Positions 17,460 through 25,203 of a stretch of 64,000 nt of DNA are shown here, in pieces. The notes under the pieces were generated by a model. That model did no database searches. It was not told the DNA's origin and was given only the letters and a program-made list of their open reading frames with translations. Position 1 is the stretch's first letter, and every line of letters begins with the position of its first letter. Made by a program: the position numbers and the translations under genes. Source of the stretch: Humibacter ginsenosidimutans (GTDB lineage Bacteria > Actinomycetota > Actinomycetes > Actinomycetales > Microbacteriaceae); the NCBI RefSeq assembly GCF_007859675.1, contig NZ_CP042305.1:868001-932000 (forward strand). The letters run 5' to 3'.

Positions 17460-18542
17460 ATGCAGCTGACGATCGACCGGGTCGTCGTTCCCGAGAGCAT
17501 GGCCGACGACGGCGGCGACTTCGCGGCGTTCGTCGACGTGGGCAACGACTGCGCGCTGCACCTCTGGAACAACGACGACTTCGTCTACGACCCCGCCGAC
17601 CAGCTCGCCTGGTTCCGCCCCAGCCCTTTTCGGCTGAGGATGCTCTATCTCGGGCGTCTCGACGCCGATCCGGTCGGAAGGCTGCTGGTCACGGTTCCGG
17701 TCGACGAAGACGCCACAACGGCCGAGATCGAGGTGAACGTCATTCCGGCCGCACGACGACACGGGATCGGTGCGGCCTTGCTCGCGAGGGGCGAAGAGCT
17801 GGTGGCGGAGGCCGGACGCGTGGACGTCTCGGCGTTCACGCAGCACGTGCTCGCGGGCATCCCGCATGACACGCGAACGCTGATGCCGATCACGGGACCG
17901 AGCGGAGTTCCCGCCGACGACGACGCGACGTTCATGGTCGGCAAGGGCTACGCGCTCGGCCAGGTCGAGATCGTCAGCCGCCTCGGAGTGCCGTTGCCCG
18001 CCGAGTTGCGCGAGCGACTGGACCACGACGTCGATGCACACGCGCACGGATATCGCATCGCGACGTGGTGGCAGCGCTGTCCCGATGAGCTCATCGACGG
18101 GTACGCCGCCGCCCGTGCCCGCATGGTGCTGGATGTTCCGCACGACGGCATCGCTCTCGACTCCGAGCACTGGGATGCCGCCAGAGTGCGCGACGAGGAG
18201 CAGCGCCATCTCGACTCGGGCGAGCCCGCCCTCGTGGCGGCCGCCGTGCACGAGGCGACCGGCGCAGTGGTGGCGTACACGATCCTGCTCGTCGCACAGG
18301 GATCGACGAAGGTCGAGCAGTGGGACACGCTCGTGGTCGCCGGGCACCGCGGTCACCGGCTCGGGCTCGCCGTGAAGCTCGCGAACATCGATGCGCTGGC
18401 ACGCATCGCGCCCGGAGTGGATCGGATCCTCACCTGGAACGCCGGCGAGAACGCGCCGATGCGCGCGATCAACGAGGCCATGGGGTTCGTGCCGTACGCG
18501 CTCGACGGCAACTGGCAGAAGCGGCTGGAGGACCCGGCATAG
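17460..18542 (+). CDS. Double GNAT-domain N-acetyltransferase
   Basis: A 360-aa protein from ATG 17460, with GAGAGGGG six bases upstream. Two GNAT folds: the first has the acetyl-CoA loop VIPAARRHGIGAALLARGEEL (about residues 98-118). The second has WDTLVVAGHRGHRLGLAVKLANI and a C-terminal NEAMGFVPYALDGNWQK. The layout resembles two-domain acetyltransferases such as the mycothiol synthase MshD, but I see no basis to assign that substrate. Divergent from smc; 9 bp before the oxidoreductase gene, so likely an operon pair. Confidence 0.8.
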   Translation: MQLTIDRVVVPESMADDGGDFAAFVDVGNDCALHLWNNDDFVYDPADQLAWFRPSPFRLRMLYLGRLDADPVGRLLVTVPVDEDATTAEIEVNVIPAARRHGIGAALLARGEELVAEAGRVDVSAFTQHVLAGIPHDTRTLMPITGPSGVPADDDATFMVGKGYALGQVEIVSRLGVPLPAELRERLDHDVDAHAHGYRIATWWQRCPDELIDGYAAARARMVLDVPHDGIALDSEHWDAARVRDEEQRHLDSGEPALVAAAVHEATGAVVAYTILLVAQGSTKVEQWDTLVVAGHRGHRLGLAVKLANIDALARIAPGVDRILTWNAGENAPMRAINEAMGFVPYALDGNWQKRLEDPA

Positions 18543-18551
18543 CCTGAACGC

Positions 18552-19541
18552 ATGCCACGGGACACGATGCGCGCCGCCGTGATCCACGAGCTCGGCGCGG
18601 CCGACACGATCCACGTCGAGCGCGTACCGGTGCCGACGCCGGGACGCGGTGAGGTGCTGGTGCGCGTGACGGCGACCGCCGTCAACCACGTCGACACCTT
18701 CGTGCGCAGCGGTGTGTACCGCACGCCGATCAGCTTTCCGTTCGTCATCGGGCGCGACCTCGTCGGAACTGTCGAGGGGCTCGGCGACGAGGTCGATCAC
18801 CTCCAGCTCGGGGACGCCGTCTGGTGCACGAGCCTGGGCCACGGCGGGCGCCAGGGCGCGGCGTCCGCGTTCGCGATCGTCTCCCCCGACCGGCTCTACC
18901 CCGTGCCTCAGCAGGTGGATCCGATCGAGCTCGTCGCCCTCGCGCACCCGGCGAGCACCGCCTGGCTCGCGTTGTTCGAGCACGGAGCGCTCACGGCGTC
19001 GCACACCGTCGTCGTCGAGGGCGGCGCGGGAAATGTCGGGGCCTGTGCCATCGCCCTCGCCCTCGCCGCGGGTGCCGTCGTCGTCGCGACGGCGGGCGCG
19101 CGATCGTTGGATGCCCTGCGCGCGGCGGGCGCGCAAGCCCTCGACTACCGATCTCCGCGCCTTCGCGCCGAGCTTCGCGCGAGCCTGCCCAACGGCGCCG
19201 ACCTCTGGCTCGACACGTCGGGCACGCTCGCCTTGACGGAGACGGTCCCGCTGCTGGCGGAACGGGGCCGGGTCGTGCTGGTCGCGGGGGCGGCGCGCGA
19301 AGACACGCTGCGGTTCGGCGACCTCTACATGCACGACCGTGCCGTGGACGGGTTCGCGATCAGCAACGCCACTGTCGACGAGTTGTCACGGGCCGCTCGC
19401 GCGGTGGGCGAAGCGCTGGCGAACGGCATCCTGCGGGCTCCGGACATCCAGCGCCTGCCGCTCGAGCGTGCGGCCGAGGCCCACGCCGCCCTGGAAGCAG
19501 GGAAGGTCCGCGGCACGCGGATCGTGCTCGTCACCGGCTGA
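18552..19541 (+). CDS. Medium-chain quinone oxidoreductase / zinc-type alcohol dehydrogenase family protein
   Basis: A 329-aa MDR-superfamily NADPH oxidoreductase. GroES-like N domain (MRAAVIHELGAADTIHVERV, VNHVDTFVRSGVY, FVIGRDLVGTVEGLG) and Rossmann domain with VEGGAGNVGACAIALALAAGA. The zinc-binding cysteines of alcohol dehydrogenases are absent, which fits the zinc-free quinone reductase (QOR) group. The first ATG (MPRDTMRAAV) is taken; an internal ATG five codons on is also possible. Substrate unknown. Confidence 0.82.
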   Translation: MPRDTMRAAVIHELGAADTIHVERVPVPTPGRGEVLVRVTATAVNHVDTFVRSGVYRTPISFPFVIGRDLVGTVEGLGDEVDHLQLGDAVWCTSLGHGGRQGAASAFAIVSPDRLYPVPQQVDPIELVALAHPASTAWLALFEHGALTASHTVVVEGGAGNVGACAIALALAAGAVVVATAGARSLDALRAAGAQALDYRSPRLRAELRASLPNGADLWLDTSGTLALTETVPLLAERGRVVLVAGAAREDTLRFGDLYMHDRAVDGFAISNATVDELSRAARAVGEALANGILRAPDIQRLPLERAAEAHAALEAGKVRGTRIVLVTG

Positions 19542-19605
19542 GCGGCTCACGGCGACGCGCTGCGACGTGTGGCCCCCACCAGACCCGGCCGACGAGTATC
19601 GACGC

Positions 19606-20352
19606 TCAGGCCCCCGTCGAAGCCGATGGGGCCGGCGTGCTCGTGGAGGACGTCTTCGGCGTCTTCGGGGTTGACAGACGGCTTACACACGTGTCGAGAC
19701 GCGTCTTCTCCTTGTCGGCCGCGGCCTTGACACGGTCGCCGTAGCCGCCGGACTCGGCCTTCGACACGATCGCCTTCACATCGTTGATCCTGGCGTCGCC
19801 ACTGGCGGCTCTGGCGGCCTTCAGGTCTGTGCGCAACGCGGAGGGCAGCCTGTCCCAGGCCTCCCTGACCCCGGCGATCGTCTTCTTGTCCTTCGCGGCG
19901 GCCTCCACCGCCGACCCGTATCCGCCGGACTGGGCCTTCTTCAGCACGCTCTGGTAGGCGTCGTGTCTCGCGGTCTTCGACGACTCGTGCCGTGCGGCCG
20001 CCAGGTCCTTGCGCATCGCGTCGGGCAGACGGTCGTAGTCGCGCTTGAGACGGAAGACATCGGCGCCGCACATGCGGCCCTTGTCCGTGCCCGAACTGCT
20101 CGATGCGGCGAGCATCGACACGGCGGCCGCCTGGTGGGTGGATGTCGTCGGTGCGCTCGGGGGCAGCGCCGCGGCCGCGACGCCACCGATCAGCGCCGCG
20201 GCCGTCGCGATCCCCGCCACGGCCAGCGCCATGCGGTCTCGACCCGCCATCCGCCTGCGAAGCGCGCTGCCGGGCTCCCCGGCACCGGCCGTCCCGGTCG
20301 CAGTTCCGGCGATCTGCCGGCGCCCCGACGCGTTGTCGTCACTCTTGTGCAT
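19606..20352 (-). CDS. Exported or membrane-anchored protein with two 60-residue repeats
   Basis: A 248-aa protein of no recognised family. A basic N-terminal segment precedes one hydrophobic helix (about 41-62, MALAVAGIATAAALIGGV). It is followed by two tandem units at exact 60-residue spacing: one from YDRLPDAMRKDLAAAR (106) and one from WDRLPSALRTDLKAAR (166), each ending with a K-A-[QE]-SGGYG block. Cys95 and Cys222 bracket the repeats and could form a disulfide. The tail is Thr/Ser/Pro-rich. I chose MHKSDDNASG (ATG 20352) with GGGAATGAG-like purines upstream. It is divergent from the two-component system at 20.5 kb and may be its target. Confidence 0.75.
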   Translation of the reverse strand: MHKSDDNASGRRQIAGTATGTAGAGEPGSALRRRMAGRDRMALAVAGIATAAALIGGVAAAALPPSAPTTSTHQAAAVSMLAASSSSGTDKGRMCGADVFRLKRDYDRLPDAMRKDLAAARHESSKTARHDAYQSVLKKAQSGGYGSAVEAAAKDKKTIAGVREAWDRLPSALRTDLKAARAASGDARINDVKAIVSKAESGGYGDRVKAAADKEKTRLDTCVSRLSTPKTPKTSSTSTPAPSASTGA

Positions 20353-20530
20353 CTCATTCCCTTCTCGATGTCCGTCATCCGACCGGCCGAATTCCTCGAA
20401 AGGCGCAGTCGCGACACTGATGAGCGTGGCAAGTCGATGTGCGGCATTCGTGGGGCGAGTGTTCGAGGAATGTAAGCGTTGCCTGAGAGGCCGACTCCCC
20501 CGGTCTCGCGCCCCAAGGGAAGTGACTTGA

Positions 20531-21283
20531 ATGGAGGGCATGGACACGCCAGCCGGCCTCGTGATCGTGGTCGAAGACGAGCGCGCGATCGCCGACCTCG
20601 AGAGGCTCTATCTCACCCGCGCCGGCTTCGGCGTCGATGTGGTCGCCGACGGCACCTCGGCGCTGTCGGCCATCCGCACACGACGCCCGGTCGCCGTGGT
20701 GCTCGACGTGGGTCTGCCCGGCGTCGACGGCGTCGAACTGTGTCGGCGGCTCCGCGCCGAGGACGACTGGACGCCGATCATGTTCGTGTCGGCGCGCGAC
20801 GACGAGATCGAACGTCTGGTGGCCCTCGAGCTCGGTGGGGACGACTACCTGACCAAGCCGTTCTCGCCTCGCGAGTTGGTCACCAGGCTCAAGGTGCTGC
20901 TGCGCCGCACCTCCGGCGGGCCTCTGCGTCACGACGTGCGGCTGGGGCCGCTCGTGCTCGACCAGCACACCAGGTCCGCCACGCTCGACGGGCTGCCGCT
21001 CACGCTCACCGCGACGGAGTTCGACCTGCTGTCGTACTTCGCCAGATCTCCTGGCCGCGTCTTCACGCGCGAGCAGCTGCTCGCCTCGGTGTGGGGGCAC
21101 GCCGACTACGCGTCAGGACGCACGGTCGACGTGCACATCGCCCAGCTGAGGGCGAAGCTGGGAGCCGGATCGGGCATCCGCACCGTGCGCGGCGTCGGAT
21201 ATGCGATCGACGCACCGACTGTTGCCGCCGGCAGCGCGACGGGATCGGCGACGCTGACCGACCCGGGCGAACCGATCGGCTGA
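20531..21283 (+). CDS. OmpR/PhoB-family response regulator
   Basis: A 250-aa two-domain regulator. Receiver: acidic pocket VVEDERA, phospho-acceptor Asp59 in VAVVLDVGLPGVDG, and Lys in GGDDYLTKPFSPREL. The DNA-binding winged helix has LTLTATEFDLLSYFARSPGRVFTREQLL, SGRTVDVHIAQLRAKLG and IRTVRGVGYAI. A second in-frame ATG nine bases on has GGAGGG just upstream and could be the true start. It is one base from the histidine-kinase ATG, so the pair is translationally coupled. The stimulus is not visible. Confidence 0.93.
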   Translation: MEGMDTPAGLVIVVEDERAIADLERLYLTRAGFGVDVVADGTSALSAIRTRRPVAVVLDVGLPGVDGVELCRRLRAEDDWTPIMFVSARDDEIERLVALELGGDDYLTKPFSPRELVTRLKVLLRRTSGGPLRHDVRLGPLVLDQHTRSATLDGLPLTLTATEFDLLSYFARSPGRVFTREQLLASVWGHADYASGRTVDVHIAQLRAKLGAGSGIRTVRGVGYAIDAPTVAAGSATGSATLTDPGEPIG

Positions 21284-21284
21284 G

Positions 21285-22697
21285 ATGCGCCTCTTCCCCA
21301 GGACTCTCGCCGGACGGATCGTCTTCACCACGGTGGCCGTGGCACTCGTCGCCACCTTCGTGGCCGGCGCCGTCTCGTTCGGACTCGTGAGGGCGGCATC
21401 GCTCGGCGATGCCAGATCCGAGGTCTCCTCCCTCGCCGACGAACTCGCCGCGCTGCCGGATGCCGAGCTCCAACAGCGCGCTGAGAACCAGCCGTCCGGC
21501 GCGGGCGAGCCGAAGGTCGCCGTGATCAATCCCGACGGCACCGTGTCGGGATCGATCGGTGTGGTGCTGCGTCCCAAGGTGCGGCGGCTGCTCGCAGCAG
21601 GCACGACGGTGTCGACGACGATCAAGCTCGATGGGCGGCCGTTTCTCGTCGAGGCGCGCCAGGCCGCCGACGGCGGGACGGTCGTCGTCGCGCGCACGGT
21701 CACGTCGGTTGACGCAGCGGTGTCGAGAGTCGCCGGGCAGCTGCTGATCGCGCTGGCGATCGGGCTGGCGGTGGCGATCGGTGCGGGCATCCTTCTGGCC
21801 ACCGTGGTCTCACGGCCGCTGTCCCGTACCGCAGCCGCCGCGCGCAGACTCGCCAGAGGCGACCGCAACGTCGACCTCCCGCGGTCGGCCACCGCCGAGG
21901 TCTCCGACGTCGTCAACGCCCTCGACGAACTCGACGATGCCCTGGCCGTCAGCGAGGCGCGGCAGCGCGAGTTTCTGCTGTCGATCTCGCACGACCTGCG
22001 CACCCCGCTCACCGCTCTGCGCGGGTATGCAGAAGCGCTCAGCGATGGCGTCGTCGGCGAGGGCGACACGCGCGAGGTCGGCAGCACCATGCTTGCCGAG
22101 ACGCGCAGGCTGGACAGATTCGTCACGGACCTCCTCGAGCTGGCGCGACTGGAGGCACACGACTTCACCGCCGAGCTCGCCCCTGTCGATCTCGCGATGG
22201 TCGTCGCGGACGCCGCCGCCGCATGGCGCGCCGTCGCGGCCGGTGCCGGCGTGGAGCTGCGTACGGAAGCCCCGCCCGTGCTGATGGTCGAGACGGATGC
22301 CCACCGTCTGCGCCAGATCGTCGACGGCCTGCTCGAGAACGCGCTTAGGGCGACGCCGCTCGGCGGCGTCGTCGCCATCGCCGCGCGGCCCCGAGGACTC
22401 GACGACGCCCCCTCCCGCGCGACGCTGACCGTCAGCGACAGCGGCCCTGGCCTCACGGCAGAGGACCGAAGTGCAGCGTTCACGCGCGGCGCACTGCACG
22501 AGAAATATCGGCAGACCCGCTCCGTCGGCACCGGTCTCGGACTCTCGATCGCCCAGCGTCTGGCGACCCGGCTCGGTTGCCGGCTGCGCGCCCTCGACAC
22601 CGCCGGAACGCCGTGGGGAGCGTCGTTCGCGGTCGAGTTGCCGGAGACCGACGGTGCGTCGGGCCCCTCTCAGGCGCGCCCGCCTCGCACGCGCTGA
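21285..22697 (+). CDS. Two-component sensor histidine kinase
   Basis: A 470-aa membrane kinase. First transmembrane helix at about 11-33, a ~110-residue extracytoplasmic sensor region, second helix at about 147-171 ([22 protein letters not shown]), then HAMP ([18 protein letters not shown]). The HisKA phospho-acceptor is His236 in [17 protein letters not shown]. The HATPase domain follows: [15 protein letters not shown] (N box), [12 protein letters not shown] (G1) and [13 protein letters not shown] (G2). Its last 28 bp overlap the end of mutM on the other strand. It forms a pair with the upstream response regulator. Confidence 0.92.
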   Translation: MRLFPRTLAGRIVFTTVAVALVATFVAGAVSFGLVRAASLGDARSEVSSLADELAALPDAELQQRAENQPSGAGEPKVAVINPDGTVSGSIGVVLRPKVRRLLAAGTTVSTTIKLDGRPFLVEARQAADGGTVVVARTVTSVDAAVSRVAGQLLIALAIGLAVAIGAGILLATVVSRPLSRTAAAARRLARGDRNVDLPRSATAEVSDVVNALDELDDALAVSEARQREFLLSISHDLRTPLTALRGYAEALSDGVVGEGDTREVGSTMLAETRRLDRFVTDLLELARLEAHDFTAELAPVDLAMVVADAAAAWRAVAAGAGVELRTEAPPVLMVETDAHRLRQIVDGLLENALRATPLGGVVAIAARPRGLDDAPSRATLTVSDSGPGLTAEDRSAAFTRGALHEKYRQTRSVGTGLGLSIAQRLATRLGCRLRALDTAGTPWGASFAVELPETDGASGPSQARPPRTR

Positions 22698-23641
22698 CAG
22701 CGAGGGCAGTAGTGCGATGACCGGTTCATGAACGACGCCCGCACGATAGGGGTGCCGCAGCGCGGACACGCCTCACCCGTACGCCCGTAGGCGTTGAGGC
22801 TGTGCGCGAAGTAGCCCGACGCTCCGTTGACATTGACATATTGGGCGTCGAAGCTCGTGCCGCCCTCCGCGAGTGCCTTCTGAAGAACAGCGCGCACCTC
22901 GGCGAGCAGCTCGTTCGCCTTGCGTCGCGACAGCGTCGTCGTCGGTTGATCGAAATGGATGCGGGATGCCCACAACGCCTCGTCCGCGTAGATGTTGCCG
23001 ATGCCGCTGACCAGGGTCTGATCGAGCAGCGCTCGTTTCACCGTGGTGCGACGCCTCTGCAGTGCGACCAGAAAGCCGTCGTCATCGAACGCCGGATCGA
23101 GCGGATCGCGCGCGATGTGCGCCACCTGCGATGGCACGCTCGACAGCTCGGAGCCGAAGCCGCCTGCACGGCCGTCGGGCGTGGGCGTCAGGCGGTCGAC
23201 AGCGAGCGAACCGAACGTGCGCTGATCGACGAAGTGCACGGCCAACTCGCCGTGCACCGGATGTTCGAGCGTCATCCGCACCCGTGCGTGCCCCTCCGGG
23301 GGTGTCCCCGCCTCTCGCAGCAGCACCTGGCCGCTCATGCCGAGGTGGAGCAGCAGCGCATCGGCGGGTGCGACGACGGGCTCGCGTTCGAGCACGACGC
23401 CACCTGTCCCGGTGAGCGCGGCGGCGGGATGCCGTGGCTCGAGCGGCACCCACAGGAACTTTCCGCGGCGGGCGGCGCCGAGCATCCGCGACCCCGTGAG
23501 CAGTTCGTCCAGGTCGCCCCGTGCACGGTCGTGACGCGTGATTCCGCGCTCGTCGAGCACCTCGACCGAGGTGATCAGTGCGCCGCTGACGGCCGGCTCG
23601 AGCCCGGCGCGCACCACCTCAACCTCGGGAAGCTCTGGCAC
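22670..23641 (-). CDS. mutM: Formamidopyrimidine-DNA glycosylase (Fpg/MutM)
   Basis: Removes 8-oxoguanine and FaPy lesions and nicks the abasic site. GTG start gives the essential N terminus [15 protein letters not shown] (catalytic Pro2, Glu3). A beta-hairpin Lys is present in ARRGKFLWV. The H2TH region includes [20 protein letters not shown]. The C-terminal zinc finger is complete: [13 protein letters not shown] with a distal CPRC. 323 aa. It overlaps the rnc stop region by 23 bp and is the last gene of the coaD-to-mutM run; its 3' end overlaps the convergent histidine-kinase gene. Confidence 0.95.
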   Translation of the reverse strand: MPELPEVEVVRAGLEPAVSGALITSVEVLDERGITRHDRARGDLDELLTGSRMLGAARRGKFLWVPLEPRHPAAALTGTGGVVLEREPVVAPADALLLHLGMSGQVLLREAGTPPEGHARVRMTLEHPVHGELAVHFVDQRTFGSLAVDRLTPTPDGRAGGFGSELSSVPSQVAHIARDPLDPAFDDDGFLVALQRRRTTVKRALLDQTLVSGIGNIYADEALWASRIHFDQPTTTLSRRKANELLAEVRAVLQKALAEGGTSFDAQYVNVNGASGYFAHSLNAYGRTGEACPRCGTPIVRASFMNRSSHYCPRCQRVRGGRA

Positions 23642-24404
23642 GGCTCCCTCGTTCGTTGACGGTCGACCAGGCCTGCAGGGCCGCGGCCATCTCGGCGTTC
23701 TTCTTGCTGCTGCCCTCGCCGCTGGCGCTCACGAGTCCGTCGACCGTCACGGTCGCGTGGAACGTCTTGTTGTGGTCGGGTCCACTGTCGGTCACCTCGT
23801 ACCGCGGCGGCGCCGATGAATGCCGTGCGGCCAGCTCCTGCAGGCTCGTCTTGGGGTCGAGCGCTGCGCCGAACCGGTCGGGATCGTCGAGAAGCGGCTC
23901 GATGAGGCGGAGCACGAGCGCGGTCGCGACCTCGCCACCGGCATCCAGGTAGACGGCACCGATGATGGCTTCGACCGTGTCGGCGAGAATCGACGACTTG
24001 TCGGCTCCGCCGCTCTGCGATTCGCCCCGGCCGAGCAGCAGAAAGCGGCCGAGACCGATGGTGCGGGCCACCTCGGCCAGCGCGACGCTGCTGACGAGCG
24101 ATGCTCGGCGCTTGGCCAGGCCGCCCTCGTCGGTGCGCGGGTTCTCCCGGTAGAGCTTGACCGTGACGGCCTGCCCCAGAATCGAGTCGCCCAAGAACTC
24201 CAGGCGTTCGTTGTTCGGGATGCCGCCGTGCTCGTAGGCGTATGACCGGTGCGTGAGCGCGAGCGTGAGCAGGGTCGGGTCGACCTGCACACCGAGCAGC
24301 TCCTGCAGCTCGTCCAGATTCGTCGATTCGCCGGAGGCACGACTCAGGCGCGCATCGTTGTCGATGCGCGCCTGCTTGTCGTGACGCCGTTCGGCGTTCG
24401 GCAT
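23619..24404 (-). CDS. rnc: Ribonuclease III
   Basis: Cleaves double-stranded RNA in rRNA and mRNA processing. Endonuclease domain: [18 protein letters not shown] (catalytic Glu/Asp) and [19 protein letters not shown] (second acidic set). A dsRNA-binding domain follows from [20 protein letters not shown], ending in [13 protein letters not shown]. 261 aa. The ATG at 24404 is four bases after the rpmF stop; no other in-frame start exists before the catalytic domain. Codons 11-20 form a 13-bp perfect hairpin in the mRNA, reported separately. Confidence 0.95.
   Translation of the reverse strand: MPNAERRHDKQARIDNDARLSRASGESTNLDELQELLGVQVDPTLLTLALTHRSYAYEHGGIPNNERLEFLGDSILGQAVTVKLYRENPRTDEGGLAKRRASLVSSVALAEVARTIGLGRFLLLGRGESQSGGADKSSILADTVEAIIGAVYLDAGGEVATALVLRLIEPLLDDPDRFGAALDPKTSLQELAARHSSAPPRYEVTDSGPDHNKTFHATVTVDGLVSASGEGSSKKNAEMAAALQAWSTVNERGSRARASRG
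24345..24374. repeat. 13-bp perfect inverted repeat inside the 5' end of rnc
   Basis: CAGGCGCGCATCG and its exact complement separated by only 4 nt. In the rnc mRNA it folds into a very GC-rich stem with an ACAA tetraloop, encoding the symmetrical peptide [10 protein letters not shown], about 30 nt after the start codon. RNase III genes elsewhere are autoregulated through cleavage of an mRNA stem, so this may be functional. Confidence 0.7.
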
Positions 24405-24408
24405 CGGA

Positions 24409-24612
24409 CTAGACGTCGGCGACCTTGCGGCCCTTGTACTCCAGGAACAGCGGGGTACCGGCCGAGTCCTCGACGACCTTCGCGTGGTGCGGGAGGCTGT
24501 AGGTCACCTTGCCGTTCTCGACGGTCTTGACGAGGTTGGGGACCTCCGCCTTCCACTGCGAGCGACGGGCGTGGGTGTTGGCGCGCGACTTCTTCCGCTT
24601 GGGAACGGCCAT
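24409..24612 (-). CDS. rpmF: 50S ribosomal protein L32
   Basis: A 67-aa basic protein starting MAVPKRKKSRANTHARRSQW, the standard L32 N terminus. It has no cysteine, so it is the zinc-independent form. ATG 24612 is 4 bp after the DUF177 stop and the stop is 4 bp before rnc, giving a tight DUF177-rpmF-rnc-mutM unit as in many bacteria. Confidence 0.96.
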   Translation of the reverse strand: MAVPKRKKSRANTHARRSQWKAEVPNLVKTVENGKVTYSLPHHAKVVEDSAGTPLFLEYKGRKVADV

Positions 24613-24616
24613 GTCT

Positions 24617-25192
24617 CTACTCTTCTCTGTCTGGGGCGCCGGCCAGATCTGATGTGTTCTGGTCGGCCGAGTCATCGGAAGCGGGGAATTCCGCGAGCGC
24701 AGCCCATCGAGGATCGATCGTCTGCGTGGTTTCGCGGTCCGGCAGATCGGCCAACCGCTCACCGGTCTCTGGGTCGAGACCAGGGCAATCCGGTCGGCAC
24801 ACCGGCTGGAACGGCAGTGACAGCACCACCGCATCCCTGACAAGAGGTTCAAGATCCACGTGGTCGTCGTGAACCTCAAAGTCGAAAGCTTCCCCAGAAG
24901 GATACGCGAAAAGCTCCTGGAAGTCGATTTGGACGGGCAGCGCGATGTCGGTGAGGCACCGGCCGCAGACGCCTGTGGCCTCCGTCGTCGCCTCGCCGGA
25001 GACGAGGATCCCCTCGTGCACCGATTCGAGGCGCACATCGAGGTCGATCGTCTCGCCCTCGGCGACGCTCACGAGCCCCTCACCCAGCTTTTCCGGCGAC
25101 ACCACGGCGATGGATTCTTCGCGCATCTCGCCGGGGCGGTGCACGAGATCGCGCACGCCGAGGGAATACGGATTTCGGGCTGCAGCAGACAC
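24617..25192 (-). CDS. DUF177 (YceD-type) protein
   Basis: A 191-aa protein starting at GTG 25192 (VSAAARNPYSLGVRDLVHRPG). The frame is open to 25906 through antisense sequence, but homology and gene spacing fit the GTG. A Cys pair in GVCGRCLTDIALPV and a second in PVCRPDCPGLDPETG are typical of the family and may bind zinc. YceD/DUF177 is nearly always next to rpmF and is linked to large-subunit rRNA metabolism (in plants it aids 23S rRNA processing); its bacterial role is less clear. 11 bp after tgpA. Confidence 0.9.
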   Translation of the reverse strand: MSAAARNPYSLGVRDLVHRPGEMREESIAVVSPEKLGEGLVSVAEGETIDLDVRLESVHEGILVSGEATTEATGVCGRCLTDIALPVQIDFQELFAYPSGEAFDFEVHDDHVDLEPLVRDAVVLSLPFQPVCRPDCPGLDPETGERLADLPDRETTQTIDPRWAALAEFPASDDSADQNTSDLAGAPDREE

Positions 25193-25203
25193 AGTCCGCC
25201 AGT

